Of a DNA stretch of 64,000 nucleotides, positions 19,706 to 31,439 are shown one piece after another. Source of the DNA: Pomphorhynchus laevis (Eukaryota; Acanthocephala; Palaeacanthocephala; Echinorhynchida; Pomphorhynchidae). Positions within the stretch are counted from its first letter, which is position 1, and each line of letters begins with the position of its first letter. A program made the position numbers and the translations under genes. The stretch covers positions 60,526-124,525 of the forward strand of contig WNNJ02001991.1 in NCBI GenBank assembly GCA_012934845.2, in the 5' to 3' direction. The notes below the pieces were generated by a model that was not told the DNA's origin, did no database searches, and saw only the letters and a list, made by a program, of their open reading frames with translations.

Positions 19706-20456
19706 TCTCTTTCGCCACAGCACACGGTTTCCGCCTCGGTCTCCTCAACACTAGATCTATTCTCAATAAATCCGATCTTATCCTCAACCTATTCACCAAG
19801 CAATCCATCGATCTCTTCTGCCTCACCGAATCCTGGCACTCAGATTCCGACGACCTTTCCATTCGCCGTCTGCTCTCTGCCGGTTGCTCCCTAGTCGAAT
19901 CCGCCCGCCCCCTCAGCTCATGCCCTTCTAAATCCTCTAATCATGGCGGCATCGTCGCATTCGCGCGTCACCCAGCGTCTCTTCGCAAAATCAATCCCCC
20001 TTTCAGTTCTTGCTCTTTTGAATTGCTCACTTGTCGTTATTCTAACCCGATCACTCTAGATCTCGCCATTGTATACCGTCCTGGTTCATCAGCTCCTACA
20101 GCCTTATTTTTTACCGAACTCGCTGACCTCCTTTCTCATTGTTCTTTGTCCTCAATCCCTTCACTCGTTCTAGGCGACTTCAATATCCGCCTAGACCGCC
20201 CCTCTTCCACAGATTCCATCCGCTTCATCAACATTCTATCCAACTACAATTACAAACTAATCGCTACTGCCCCCACACATATACTTGGCGGGGCACTCGA
20301 CATCATCGCTGTCCCCGATCATTTTGCTGCCCACACCTCACTGTCCATCTCTGATCCTGGTCTATCCGATCACTTTATTATCACCCTTGATCTCGCCTGC
20401 AACCACACCACTCCTCACACACCTACAATCCTACGTCGCCCTTGGAGTCGCCCTGA
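19669..20456 (+). pseudogene. LINE ORF2 endonuclease (copy B), truncated
   Basis: Endonuclease with GFRLGLLNTRSILNKSDL, LTESWHSDSDDLSIRRL, NHGGIVAFARHP, VLGDFNIRLDRPS and GLSDHFIITLDL. All landmarks are intact. The coding match ends at RRPWSRPE; the following ~45 residues to 20,598 belong to other sequence. No RT remains. Confidence 0.85.
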
Positions 20457-20576
20457 AATTCAGGAAGATACAATCAACAGTATACCACTAGAAACACTGT
20501 CCATCCATTCTTTTCTTGCACAAAGCAGATTGGATAAACACGACCTACTTTTCGTGAAACCATGTGGATTTGTTAT

Positions 20577-20737
20577 TAGTTGGCTCCGAGAAAAATAAGA
20601 AAATAGTTTTATTTTTAAATGTTCACCAACGTGATTAGCATCTTCGTTAAACAGTGACAGTGTTTCTGAAGAGGCCAATCACATTGGCGAAAATTCAAAA
20701 ATAATACTATTTTTTCTCGGAGAAAGAACCAACTAAT
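20577..20737. repeat. Foldback element with hammerhead-like core
   Basis: Two ~75-base inverted arms (about 20,577-20,656 and 20,658-20,737) sharing ttagttggctccgag and the AT-rich inner parts. The right arm holds CTGAAGA, stem GCCAA/TTGGC with loop TCACA, then GAAA. The left arm holds a decayed inverted copy. It sits inside a LINE fragment, consistent with mobility. Confidence 0.75.
20666..20692 (+). ncRNA. Hammerhead-like ribozyme core
   Basis: CTGAAGA 20,666-20,672; stem II 20,674-20,678 with 20,684-20,688; GAAA 20,689-20,692. One unpaired G precedes stem II. Activity is unproven. Confidence 0.5.
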
Positions 20738-20903
20738 GATTAAATTCTCTCCGAACGCATTTTTAAAAGACATGTTGATTTAGATTTATCAGTTTCACTC
20801 GGTGTAAGAAACTCACTATTTATTTACAAATAATGCGCTCAAATACTTCGCTCAAAATACTGATTAAGCTTACGAATCTGTAGTTTTCATAAATGTGAAA
20901 ACT

Positions 20904-20967
20904 GCGACTACTCCTACTAAACCCCGAGTATTTGAATAAATACTCGGGGTTTAGTAGGAGTAGTCGC
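20904..20967. repeat. Perfect 30-bp hairpin
   Basis: Arms 20,904-20,933 and 20,938-20,967 are exact reverse complements around a GAAT loop. The inner part, ccccgagtattt, recurs in a hairpin at 21,764-21,795. Confidence 0.95.
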
Positions 20968-21165
20968 AAAGAGCGATAAAAGTGTATAGTCGAGTGCAAC
21001 GGGGTACAATAAGAAGTATGCACATATGCTGAAGTTATATGAACAGGATTGGAAAAAGATACATTAGAACGATAAATGCGCGGTGAGGGCGATGTAAGAA
21101 CGAGATTAGGAATGATGGAAGCTAGACGAGCAAATAGAGATTAAGAAGGTAGCTTGTCACGTAAG

Positions 21166-21736
21166 CGATGTTGTCGATATGCAAAATCAGAATATTCCAT
21201 TGCACTTCACTCTAACGATATACTTTGAGCAGAACTATTCGATACTGACATCGAAGTCAGGATAGTCATATCATTAGCTTTGTAAATCATCGTAATTGAA
21301 ACGTGCAAATGATGCACGAAGCTTTGCGCATGCATATACAGCAATGATTTCATCAAACATTGCTGTGTATTTTTGATAACATCAAATTAATATAGAACGA
21401 AAATTAGACCATCACTGACATCTTGAATCACACAGTTGGAGGTAGGATGAGTATTTATCACTTCAGAATGACTCAACGGTAACGGTTGATCATTCAGACT
21501 ACCAGGTGAATCAGTCTGAACTGTACTGGTATTGATTTGATCTTTTAAGTGTAGAGAATTTGTGTTACACATATATGCATAGGTTATATTTAGGGCACAG
21601 CAGAATCCAGAAATATATTTCTTATTATTGTAAATTTATAAATCAGCAACAGGAACAGTGTTCCACTCGTTACAACAGGCAATATAACAAGCTACTTGTT
21701 GTGTGGTAAATGTAGGATTCGTTCGACGGTCACGGA
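21166..21736. other. No recognisable gene
   Basis: Mixed-composition sequence. A 61-residue minus-strand open stretch (21,387-21,572, Ser/Asn-rich) matches nothing I recognise. Confidence 0.4.
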
Positions 21737-21795
21737 TTTTTGTCTTCAATATTGAAGACAAAAAACCCCGAGTATTTATTCAAATACTCGGGGTT
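21737..21795. repeat. Two adjacent perfect hairpins
   Basis: Arms 21,737-21,750/21,751-21,764 form a loopless 14-bp palindrome. Arms 21,764-21,777/21,782-21,795 form aaccccgagtattt around ATTC. The second is the reverse-orientation counterpart of the hairpin core at 20,920-20,950. Confidence 0.93.
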
Positions 21796-21849
21796 CTTGT
21801 TACTCCTCCATATCCACGTAAGTGATTTCCTACTCGCAATATGTGTATT

Positions 21850-22100
21850 ATGATATCTAATGTTGATCCCTCTGCTTCATTTCCCCCAAGGCCGTCTTGA
21901 TGCCGATGTTCCCGTTTTTCCGCTCGATCCTTGCCACGATTCTTTCTACCAATAATCCGTCTCTCTTCAGTGATGTATCTTCACTTTCTGTGTATCGTCT
22001 TTATAACACCGTTTCTGTTCCGATTCTTATCATCCATACGTATAAAGGTTGTTATTTGAAGTTTGTGTTACTTATTGTATTATTACAAATTCCATAACTT
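21850..22100 (+). pseudogene. CR1-like LINE ORF1 fragment
   Basis: Reads RLDADVPVF, then RSILATILSTNNPSLFSDVS and SVYRLYNT. This parallels ARLDHDVSAFRSILSSIVPA and FIRLNKS of the ORF1 at 18,680-19,705, with a frame change between the pieces. Confidence 0.65.
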
Positions 22101-22500
22101 TAAAGTAACTAGTAATATGACTTAACTGAAAGTTATTATTAAACTTGTCATAGTTACTAAGCAAATGTGTTGTTGCATTCATCATTTGCAAACATTATTT
22201 ATGACAGAATTTTATATTTTGCTTTATTGCCTCTCAGAATTGGGCAGTTAAAAAATACACAAGATACACAAGTCCATTATAAGGAATATAAGGGTTTTTC
22301 ACAAAGGTTTGTAAATATGCGATATAGACAATTTGAAATAAATCTACAAGAGAATACGTGTAGCGGTGAGTCACATTTCTCCTTACACAGAACGCATACA
22401 CAAAGGCTGGATCTTTTGTGCAACGTAATGCATTTACAAAATTTATCGTGATTCCCGTATATTGAGGCTTTCCAAACCAGTTGCCGCTTTACCCAGCATA
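22101..22500. other. No recognisable gene
   Basis: AT-rich. One 94-codon plus-strand stretch (22,167-22,451) shows no family features. Confidence 0.4.
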
Positions 22501-22504
22501 GTCC

Positions 22505-22637
22505 GCGCCTATTGGATTCTTCGGGGGGGGGTGAGAGACCCCGAGTGGTTCAGTCGGAAAGCGGCCTGTTGGATCGGTTGGCGGGCTCAGTTTCCCCTGG
22601 ATCTGTGGCCGTAGTTTGGAAGTTGAAGACGGAAGAA
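22505..22637 (+). repeat. tRNA-like SINE candidate, copy 1
   Basis: GC-rich island in AT-rich DNA. The segment gagtggttcagtcggaaagc resembles a tRNA D-arm/A-box, and ggctcagtttcccctgg resembles a B-box region about 45 bases later. A diverged copy lies on the minus strand at 34,600-34,716, sharing gggtgagagacc, ggttcagtcg and gggctcag. Confidence 0.5.
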
Positions 22638-23341
22638 AATGACCGATTGAATTGACTAACTATGTTTTTTAGTGACTGTTTTTCTGTTTTGCATGTTTCT
22701 CTTCCATTTTTGTATTTAAGAAAATCATTATTATTAGTGGCCGCTTTATTATTCTTGGATATCTCCAGTGCTGTTGAGTATATACGGAATTAAGATACAA
22801 TTGTGGGTCAATATCATATACCTTTGTGTTAAACGTTGCAATATTTAAAAGAAAAGCTGGTGTTTGCTCGAGATTTATGTTTCGTATAAATAACGAGATC
22901 ACGTTTTTAAGTTGTAAGAGTCGCCACTACCGCTCAAGCGCGCGTTAAAGATTGCGATAATTCAATAAGACCCAAACGAATTTATCCATTTGACGAAAGT
23001 TGAATGATTAGTCACACTAATACTGTTAAGACGTATAAAATCGGGAGCAACATTACCTTAAAATAATGAAGAGCGGCATCAAATGTTAGAGCAGAGATTT
23101 CTGGCACATGCGGTTGCTATTACCAATTTTGCAGATGTACGATTTAGATGTTTTTATAAATGATCACCTTGAAATAAGTAAAACTTCTAGATAACAATGA
23201 TTAATGTAGATATCTAAGGTTTTTGATTGATAGTTAAGATGATCACAACGACATGAATCCACACAACCTTAATTTTACAAATTTGGACTTATTGATATTA
23301 GACAAAAGTCGGATAGGGAATTTAAGTGTGTTTGTGAGAAG
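22638..23341. other. No recognisable gene
   Basis: AT-rich. A 77-codon minus-strand stretch at 22,669-22,902 has no recognisable features. Confidence 0.4.
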
Positions 23342-23400
23342 GATTATGATTTTTTACTTGTTGAATTGGATTGAACTCAACTTCATCTACTGACAGTTAC

Positions 23401-23672
23401 TGGTTCAGTATTCGCTTCATTTGCTGTACCTGTTTTAGTAACTTAACTTAATTTTCATCCGTATTTTTTTCCTTGTAAATGCAGATAAGATATTTTCTTT
23501 TTCCATTGTAAATGCAGATAGGGTAAATATCTTCTCTGCATTAACAAGGAAAAAATACATATGAAAATTAAGTTAATAAACTTAATTTAAATTAAGTAAC
23601 TTAAATTAAGTTAAGTTACTAAAACAGGTACAGCGAATGAAGCGAATATATGCTCAACCAAAGACTGAACCA
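23401..23672. repeat. Imperfect inverted repeat (foldback)
   Basis: The left arm from 23,401 (ggttcagtattcgcttcatt ... cagataagatattttc) pairs with the right arm ending 23,672. The right arm has extra taagtt-rich sequence. Short copies of gattatgatttt occur at 23,342 and 23,673. No hammerhead core was seen. Confidence 0.7.
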
Positions 23673-23937
23673 GATTATGATTTTGGCTGGATCACAATAT
23701 TCTTAGCGCAGAGGACGCATTTTGTACCATGCGAGGGTCAAAATTTTTTTAGAAAGATCAATAACTAAGAAACAGCAAAGAGCTTAAGTGATCACCATGC
23801 AAAACACCCCCCCCCAGATTAGCCATAAATGAGGCTGAAAACTTAAGGCTATCGAATACTTAGAGGCAATTTGAATGGAGCAAGTGTAGAAAGTACACAT
23901 TAACGTGTACTTGCTTATGTTTTTTTTAAGCAAAATA

Positions 23938-25390
23938 TTATTATTATTATTATTCACAACATGTCTTAGCCTTAGGGTATTTTGGACAGATCAGAAGAAA
24001 GAGAAAACCATAATGTTATATATTCCCATTGATACCGCAGTAAGCGCAATCTGTTGGTCGTATTCATTATCCAATATGACGAACTTTTCGTTTGAACATA
24101 ATATAGTTTAAACAATCAGCAATTTCCACTGGCAACGAATTCCAAATTTTTAAAATTTGGTGGGATAACCTCCATGATCTTGCCAACCGACCATGTGAAC
24201 GTTTATACAGGGTCCAACTACCCACGCAAGCCTGATGTCGAAAACACAAATCTAGAAGGGTATCCTATAACTCCGCTAATCATCACCCAAATGGATAAAA
24301 TCTCAAGTAAGACAAGCCTAAGCCTCACAGGAATTAAACCTAGCATTGGTAAACACATATTATACGAGTAACCTTCGAGATCAATGCACATACGAGATTC
24401 ATGTAAGATAACTGCGTCAAAGTCGTTTATTTCTTTAATAATCAGGAAACTCCCTTGTACGCCAGTATTCTAAATGTGGTCTTAACGGAGCTACGAATTA
24501 AATTTTAAAGGCAGGAGCTGAAGTGAAGGAAAATGTATTTTTAATGCCATATAAGGCACGTATAGCCTTCCTACGAATATTATCCGTGTTTAATCTGGTC
24601 TTAAGAGTTTTGTCAACGACGATTCCCAGATCTTTGTGATTTGATAACTTACTTAGCTCAGATACACCAATATTATACGTATATAAAATATTGCTCTTGC
24701 CAATTCTCATAATTACACATTTGTTAATATTGAGCAAAAGACCAATTGACCGATACCAGCTATGTAAACAATAAAGATAACTTTATAGTGATGTACAATC
24801 CGACGAACTCTTGACAATCCTTAAATTTTGACATCGTCAGCAAACGCTAAGTGATAATTTTGAAGCGTAAAAGTAAATCGTTAAGGAAGATAATAAACAA
24901 CAGTGGACCCAATACGGAACCTTGATAAACACCCATTGAGATTTTTCGTCTTTTTGAAAGTGTGCTATTAATACGCACTCTAAATGATCTTTGAACAAGA
25001 AAATTGTTCACTTAACTACACATTTCACAAGAAACACCATAGTGATATAATAATGATACTATTCATTCATGAGCACTTTGTCAAAGGCCTGATAAAAGTT
25101 CAAAAATACCACATCAACCGAGTTATCATAACTAAGAGCATCCACGCATTCTTCACGAGCTGACAATAAATTGGTCGAACAAGAGTGACCTGGCCTAAAA
25201 CCGTGTTGAGAGTCGACAAGGACATAAATACAATCAAATGTATACTCAGTCTTTTAGTAATAATACGTTCAAGTATCTTTGAAAAATACTCGTGAGACTT
25301 ATTTGACGAAAATCTGAGGATGTTTAGCTGGAAACTTCTTAGATATAGGGACAACAGTTGCAATTTTTCATGACTCATGAATATATGAAT
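23938..25390 (-). pseudogene. CR1-like LINE, decayed 3' half
   Basis: 3' tail of ATT repeats at 23,938-23,955. The minus strand then reads the C-terminal part at 24,067-24,250 (RLSHQILKIWNSLPVEIADC), the post-YADD part at 24,498-24,737 (NINKCVIMRIGK, HKDLGIVVDKTLKTRLNTD) and an RT part at 25,100-25,380 (SKILERIITKRL, DNSVDVVFLNFYQAFDKV). Many frame breaks. Upstream it abuts the tail of the next LINE. Confidence 0.75.
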
Positions 25391-25397
25391 GACTCAA

Positions 25398-28236
25398 AAT
25401 TATTATTATTTATTACAAGACTTTGACACATAAAAGAGTCATTTTGTCTGATCACAATATTAAGAAAAGAAAGAAAAAAAAGTAGTTCAGCAATAAAAAA
25501 TTGTCACATATAGTTATATATTTCCTGCAAAGAATCTTCTCTTTTTATCCACATGCTCAGCGCATTCTGGAAAGATTTGTACTGTGCCATAGACACGATC
25601 GAATTCGGCAATCGATTGCATAGGTTTACCGCTCTGTGAGATAATCGCGAGTATCCGTGACATTTCCTGTGTGATTGCACAACAACTGATAAAGAGTGTC
25701 CTCTGTGGCTCGGGCGATCATTTAGAATAACGGATTCCGATGGATAACCAGGAAAGACATGGATCATTCGCCATAACTGTAATAAATCATTGTACACATA
25801 TCTCGTGTAAACTGAAGTAATATTTAGTTGGCTTAGTCTATCACAGTAGGCGATGTTCCGAAGACCAGAACATAGGTTGGAAAATCGGCGAAGAATCTTT
25901 TCTAATTGGTTTATTTCACCACGCGTAGAAGGAAAAGTCGCCGGCGAAGCATAATCAATGATTGGTCTGATCAACGCCTTATATAATAGTGAGAACTGAG
26001 ACGGTGAAAGCGAACTAAAGGTATTTTTGATCATGTAAATAATTTTTCTCGACGTGTTGCATATATTTTCAGTATTGAGGTCGGTTTTAAACGAATTCTG
26101 GACAATTATCCCAAGATCTTTTGTATACGAATTTGTGGGAATAATCTCACCACAAACAGAATAATCATTTGGTAAATCACTACGACCAAATCTGAGGTGG
26201 ACACATTTAGTAATGTTAATCATGATTCCGGTCAGTTCGCTCCACCTATTAACCATATTTATGTCATCTTGTAAGTGTTGCATATCGGCATAGCATGTAA
26301 TGACATTCCATTTTTTAAGATCATCCGCGAATGCTAATTTTTTAGATTTTAGAGAGCGTAGCAAACTATTCAGAAATATGACGAATAATAATGGACCCAA
26401 CACCGATCCCTGAGGAACACCCATTGATAAATTTGACGGTCTAGATAGACAATTTCCAAGTCGAACTCTGAAAGAACGATCAGATAGGAAAGCGTGAATC
26501 CATCGAATAATAGGAATTTCAATTTCGTAATCTGCAAGAGCTTCAATCAACATATTGTGGGAAACCCTATCAAAGGCCCGACTCAAGTCGAAATACACGA
26601 CATCAACTGCATTACCCTGCGCAACTGCATCAACCCATGCTTCGCGTGCACATAAAAGATTAGACATGCAAGAACGACCAGGACGAAAACCATGTTGCGA
26701 ATTATCTAACAAGTTCGATGATTCAAGATAGGATAGTAATCGCCGATACAATATGCGCTCTAACATCTTACATACGACACTTGTAAGGCTTATTGCTCTA
26801 TAATTTTCAGGATTGTGACGATCTCCTTTTTTGTGGACTGGCACTACAGTGGCGATTTTCCAATCTAATGGTAGAATTGACTTAGCTAGTGATAGTTGAA
26901 ACAAATAAGCTAACGGTGAAGCAATAAATGTAGATAATATCTTTAGTATCTGGGGATGTAATCCATCCGGACCAGGTGATGAATGTCGTAAAGAATTTAA
27001 CTCACTATAAACCTCCTCGGTAGTAACATCAAAATAACTTCGTGAATGGCTTACACGAGATTGCTGGTTAATTTCTGTGTTATTAGTTACGAGTTGAAAA
27101 GTCGACGCAAACGTGTCGGCTACATCTTGAGGCGATGTGATAAAGTTATCATTAATACGAAGAGACGAAATCGCAGGAGGAATTGTCCTATTTCTACGTA
27201 TGTGAGCCCAAAATCGTTTTGGTGCACTATGAAAGTCCGCAGCTATTGTCATTTCGTAGTTAAATTTTTTGCGTTTTTTAAGCTTTTCGAAAACGTTACG
27301 ACAATTGACGTATTCCTGTCGATAAGTATTGTCCTTGCAGCTTAATTTAAACAGTCGGTTTCTTCGTCTTAGTTCTGATTTAAGTTCTCTATTAAACCAC
27401 GGATGATTCACTTTTTTATTTTTATGCACGATCTTGGTAGGAACGTATTTTTCTATTATTTCACAAATTGCTGAACGGAAAACCTTCCAACATTCTTCAA
27501 CATCGTCGCTAGCGCCTACAAAGTTCATAGTCGATGCTGTTCGAAGAATTTTACACTGATCCGCACGATACCAACAATGCTTGAAGATTTTAGTTTCGAC
27601 TTCGTCAATAATATTATTTGAAATCCCTGAGAAGTGAAAAAGAAATACACAATGATCACTAACTCCTATGGGTGCTTCATGCATAATGTCACGCACATCT
27701 GTTAATGATTTAGATAAAATTAAATCCAACAAAGAACTTTGATCATTCATAATCCTAGTTAATGCTGATACATGCTGAACAAGAAGTAGGCTATCTAACA
27801 GAAAATTCCACAAGTCATGATCTAGTTTATTAGAAGATGTTATTCCTGAATGAGGATCATCTATATTGATGCTGGAAATATTGAAGTCTCCTAAACAGAA
27901 GGAACCGGTCACCCATTGCTGCCTTTGTCAAAATATCTGAGAATTCCTTAGTGAGAACGAAGCTACATGGAGATCTATAACATAGTGCAATAGTAACTTT
28001 ATTTCTTACATGGGATAGACTCGCCACCATCAGTTCACAAGTACCATATGTGTCAGTATAACATTCAAAATCGTCAACACCTATACATTGATCGACATAA
28101 AGTGCAACACCGCCTCCTCGTCGTACTTTACGATCAACCCTGATGATCGAATACCCATCCACAGCTACCATACTATCAGCAATATCATGATTTAGCCAAG
28201 TTTCGGTAACTGCGATTATTTGAGGTTTATATTATT
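25398..28236 (-). mobile_element. CR1-like LINE (copy C), 5'-incomplete
   Basis: An ATT-type tail at about 25,398-25,410 is followed upstream by a long ORF2. Coding sequence is abruptly cut at 28,236 by the AAT tail of the next LINE, within the endonuclease (PQIIAVTETWLNHDI). It is a different family from the copies at 8.6-13.3 and 28.2-31.4 kb. Confidence 0.88.
25504..28236 (-). pseudogene. LINE ORF2 endonuclease-RT (copy C)
   Basis: An 802-residue frame (25,504-27,912) plus an N-terminal piece in another frame (to 28,236), so one frameshift lies at about 27,860-27,910. Endonuclease: AVTETWLNHDIADS, RRGGGVALYVDQ, LGDFNISS (in the 802-residue frame), GVSDHCVFLFH. Linker: HPWFNRELKSELRRRNRLFK. 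RT: HKKGDRHNPENYRAISLT, HGFRPGRSCMSNLLC, YFDLSRAFDRVSHN, GVPQGSVLGPLLF and LAFADDLKKWN, where FADD replaces YADD. The C-terminal region is complete (RGHSLSVVVQSHRK). Confidence 0.9.
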
Positions 28237-28319
28237 ATTATTAATGTTTCAACAGCACATAAAAGCATGGCTTAATTGGCTGGTTCACTGCAGAAAAAAA
28301 AGAAAATATAATAAAAGTA

Positions 28320-31310
28320 TCACAAATACGGAAAAGCAGCTTTCCCCATGGCATCCTCCATCCGTAATTTCTTTTTGAATTCGTTGATATTGCTACTGCA
28401 CACTGTTGACTCTCCAAGCCTATTCCACAGAGATACAACTCGCCGATCAAATTGGACAGCTCGTGATTTTCTTATCCTTTCACGTCGCAGGGTTAAACCA
28501 TGGCCTCGGAGGATATTGGATGAGCGCAAATGAATACAATCTCGAAGTGGATGATCCAAATCATTAAGAATTTGCCAGACCATACTCATATCGATGTACC
28601 GGCGGGTCCACGTGACAGTCTCAAGTCTAAGTGCTTTTAATCGATCAGGGTACGACAAAAATTTCAGTTGCGGTGCTAGCTTGGTAGCTCTATGAAGTAC
28701 CCTCTCTGAACTAATATGTTCTTTTGAATTTTGGGGATACACACACGGCGCAGCATATAGAAGACGGCTCAACACATGAGCAAAGATTAGCGGACGTAGG
28801 GCAAATTGATTGAGTGCAATGAAAGTGCGTCGAAGTTGACCGATTATCCCCAACGCATTTGAACAAGCATGTTCAGTATGTGTGACGGTACTCAAATCAC
28901 TGTTTATCCACACTCCCAAGTCCTTATATTTGTTCACTCGTTCTATATCACTGCTTTGAAAGCTATAATTAACTAAAGATTGAGCATTTCCGCCACGAAC
29001 ACGTAAATGTTTGCATTTTGATATATTTACAATCAACCTATTGAGCAGAGCCCAATTTTCGACTTCATCGATATCCCGTTGCAGTTTGACTATATCATTG
29101 GATGAACGAATTGCCCGCCAGATTTTCAAATCGTCTGCATATAAAAGCATCCGAGAATCAATAAATTCCGGGATATCGTTGATGTAGACACTAAATAACA
29201 ATGGACCCAATACTGAACCTTGAGGCACCCCTATATTACATGGCCGCGAAGAAGAGTAAAAATTATCTACATGCACACAATAACTACGGTTGCTTAAAAA
29301 CGATTCAATCCATCTAACAAGCAAAAATGGAATGTCACTTTTCTCTAGTTTATTTAGGAGGAGTCTATGGTCTACTCTGTCAAATGCCTTAGAGAAATCG
29401 AAGAATATGATGTCAGTAGCAATGGATACGGCTTTATTAGCTGACCAATCAAGATGGGCAGCGAGTAGATTAGTAACTGTCGAATAACCCTTACGGAAAC
29501 CATGTTGCTCAGAAGCTATTACATTATTCTCACTATAAAACTTGACCATATAACCATGTATAATTCGCTCTAACATTCTACAACATAAGCAAGTAATACT
29601 TACTGGTCTATAATTGTCTACTGAAGATCTATCACCCTTTTTGAAGATGGGGTGAATGATCGATTGTTTCCACTCTTTTGGCAGATTCGTATCAATAATA
29701 GATTGTCGAAATATGTTACAAAGTGGTGTATATATTGAGTCTGCTATTCGACGAAGATATATCGAAGGTAACAAATCAGCACCTTTGGAGTTTGTCTCTT
29801 TAAGACGATGCAGTTCAGCTAAAACTTTCTCAGGAGTTATCAAATTAGCTATGTCTAAACTAGGATATGAAACACTAGCACCTCTTATCGTCTCACTGTT
29901 CTGGATAGGTTCAGAATACTCGTTTGTAGTCTCTTTGTACAAGTAAAAATGCCTTGAGAACATCTCAGCAAGGTCGTCTTCAATAACGCTATCAAAATAT
30001 TGGCCAATTGTTTTATTAGCGTTCTTACTACTATTCACATATAGAAAGAGAGCTTTGGGATCATGTCTACAACTATGAGCTAGACCATTTTCAAATAAAT
30101 AGCGCTTATGTCGCTTTAAAGAATTGAAGAAATTTCTCGCCTGCTTATAAACACCATATTCACAAAACCCACCCTTAAAGCATTTGAAACTGAAGTCACG
30201 AGCCTTCATCGCAGTAGCCAGCTCAGTATCAAACCAACGAGCGCTTTTCCGACTAGTCTTAGACTTCAAAGGTGAGAATTTTACCATTAGAGAATAAAGC
30301 GTCACGCGAAAATGATTCCAGGCCTCGTCAACTCCGACAACAGCCGGATCAGGCCAACTTACTCTATGCAGCTTTGATGTAATAGTATCATAGTTCGCCC
30401 GAAAGACATTAATCTGACGTTTGTACCGAGCATGATGAAACACCCTCATTTGTATATTTAGCAAAACTTTAACTACACAGTGATCAGACAAACCAACAGG
30501 AGAATCATATTGGATACTATTGATTAATTGACTGTTTGTCGATAGGCAAAGATCAAGAAGGGAAGAACTACAACTTGAAAAGCGAGTATGTACATCAACA
30601 AATTGAGCAAGACCACAATAAGTAAAACACTCCATAAGGTCACAAGATTCACTATCACAAGTAGGAAGAACCGTATTCGAAGTCCATTCAACATCTGGCA
30701 TATTCAGATCCCCAATTATCACAGTATCACAATCTCTTCGCGTATACAACTCTATCTCTTCAATGAGTTTCTTAGATATTGCCTTAGGAGCACGATACAC
30801 AAGACCCAGTATGATGGGTGAGCTGTTATCAAACTTCACCTGACACCACAAACTCTCAACGCTATCAATAGACGACTTACTCAAAACACGCACCTTAACT
30901 TCGTCTCTCATAAAGAGAGCTACGCCACCACCCCTACCCCCTATCCGATCACTACGGAACAAAGAATAGCCTGGGATGGATACCTCAGCATCGGATACAT
31001 CACAATTAAGCCAAGATTATGTAATACCAACTATAATTGGATTAACAGACTCGATCCTAAACTTTAGCTCATCGACTTTCTGTAACAAGCTCCGAACATT
31101 ACAATAAAATATACTATGACTTTTACTCACACCAGTGCGAGTAGTAATATCATCTCTAGCAATCTGACACACTTCAGATCCCAAATCAACTAGACACTTA
31201 TGTGCTATAAGACCTTGCCAAACCCCTCCACATTCACGAGAGGTGATACATCTAGTGGGGACCAACGGATTCGAATGCGTCGCCTCACTACTTGAAAATT
31301 TTGCACACAT
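28320..31310 (-). pseudogene. LINE ORF2 endonuclease-RT (copy D), one in-frame stop
   Basis: Two parts in the same frame (28,320-30,962 and 31,017-31,310) separated by a single stop at 31,017-31,019, where the intact sibling has the catalytic Glu of ITESWL. Endonuclease: IFYCNVRSLLQKVDELKFR, GRGGGVALFM, IGDLNMPDVEWTS, LSDHCVVKVL. RT: FKKGDRSSVDNYRPVS, HGFRKGYSTVTNLL, FFDFSKAFDRVDHRLL, GVPQGSVLGPLLF, LYADDLKIWR. The C-terminus (RGHGLTLRRERIRKS) is complete. Otherwise intact, so a fairly recent copy. Confidence 0.9.
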
Positions 31311-31430
31311 AGATCGCTCTCACTAAGTGCAACACGAGATGCGAGTTCTTTCTTAGCTTGAGACAATTCCTCCCTTTGAAGAGCGTCAAGATCTTTCAAG
31401 AGACTAACATGGGATCCTTTTAAACGATAT
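31205..31430 (-). pseudogene. LINE ORF1 C-terminus (copy D)
   Basis: Reads MKDLDALQREELSQAKKELA ... SDLCVQNFQVVRRRIRIRWS, the conserved ORF1 tail, overlapping the start of ORF2 by about 105 bases. The rest of ORF1 is absent. Confidence 0.8.
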
Positions 31431-31439
31431 GAATTCTCT

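Larger units (their letters stand above)
18461..20456 (+). mobile_element. CR1-like LINE (copy B), 5' half
   Basis: Leader shared with copy A, then a 5' minisatellite, intact ORF1 and the ORF2 endonuclease. It is cut at about 20,456, where an oppositely oriented LINE fragment begins. It is markedly less AT-rich and C-rich on the plus strand, unlike its neighbours. Confidence 0.88.
20458..21165 (-). pseudogene. CR1-like LINE RT fragment (minus), split by a foldback
   Basis: The minus strand reads NPHGFTKSRSCLSNLLCAR and KEWMDSV at 20,460-20,576, and ENYRFVSLISILSEVFERII at 20,820-20,890. Both match the RT of the LINE at 25.4-28.2 kb (HGFRPGRSCMSNLLCAREAW; ENYRAISLTSVVCKMLERIL). A foldback at 20,577-20,737 and a perfect hairpin at 20,904-20,967 lie within it. 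Confidence 0.7.
28238..31430 (-). mobile_element. CR1-like LINE (copy D), 5'-truncated in ORF1
   Basis: The tail at 28,238-28,252 (attattattatt) joins it directly to copy C. ORF2 is nearly complete and the end of ORF1 is present up to about 31,430, where similarity stops. It shares the 3' tail wording and most motifs with the intact LINE at 8.6-13.3 kb. Confidence 0.9.

Noticed and set aside
22501-22640. Functional tRNA gene
   Set aside because: No proper acceptor stem or anticodon arm could be drawn; only box-like segments are present.
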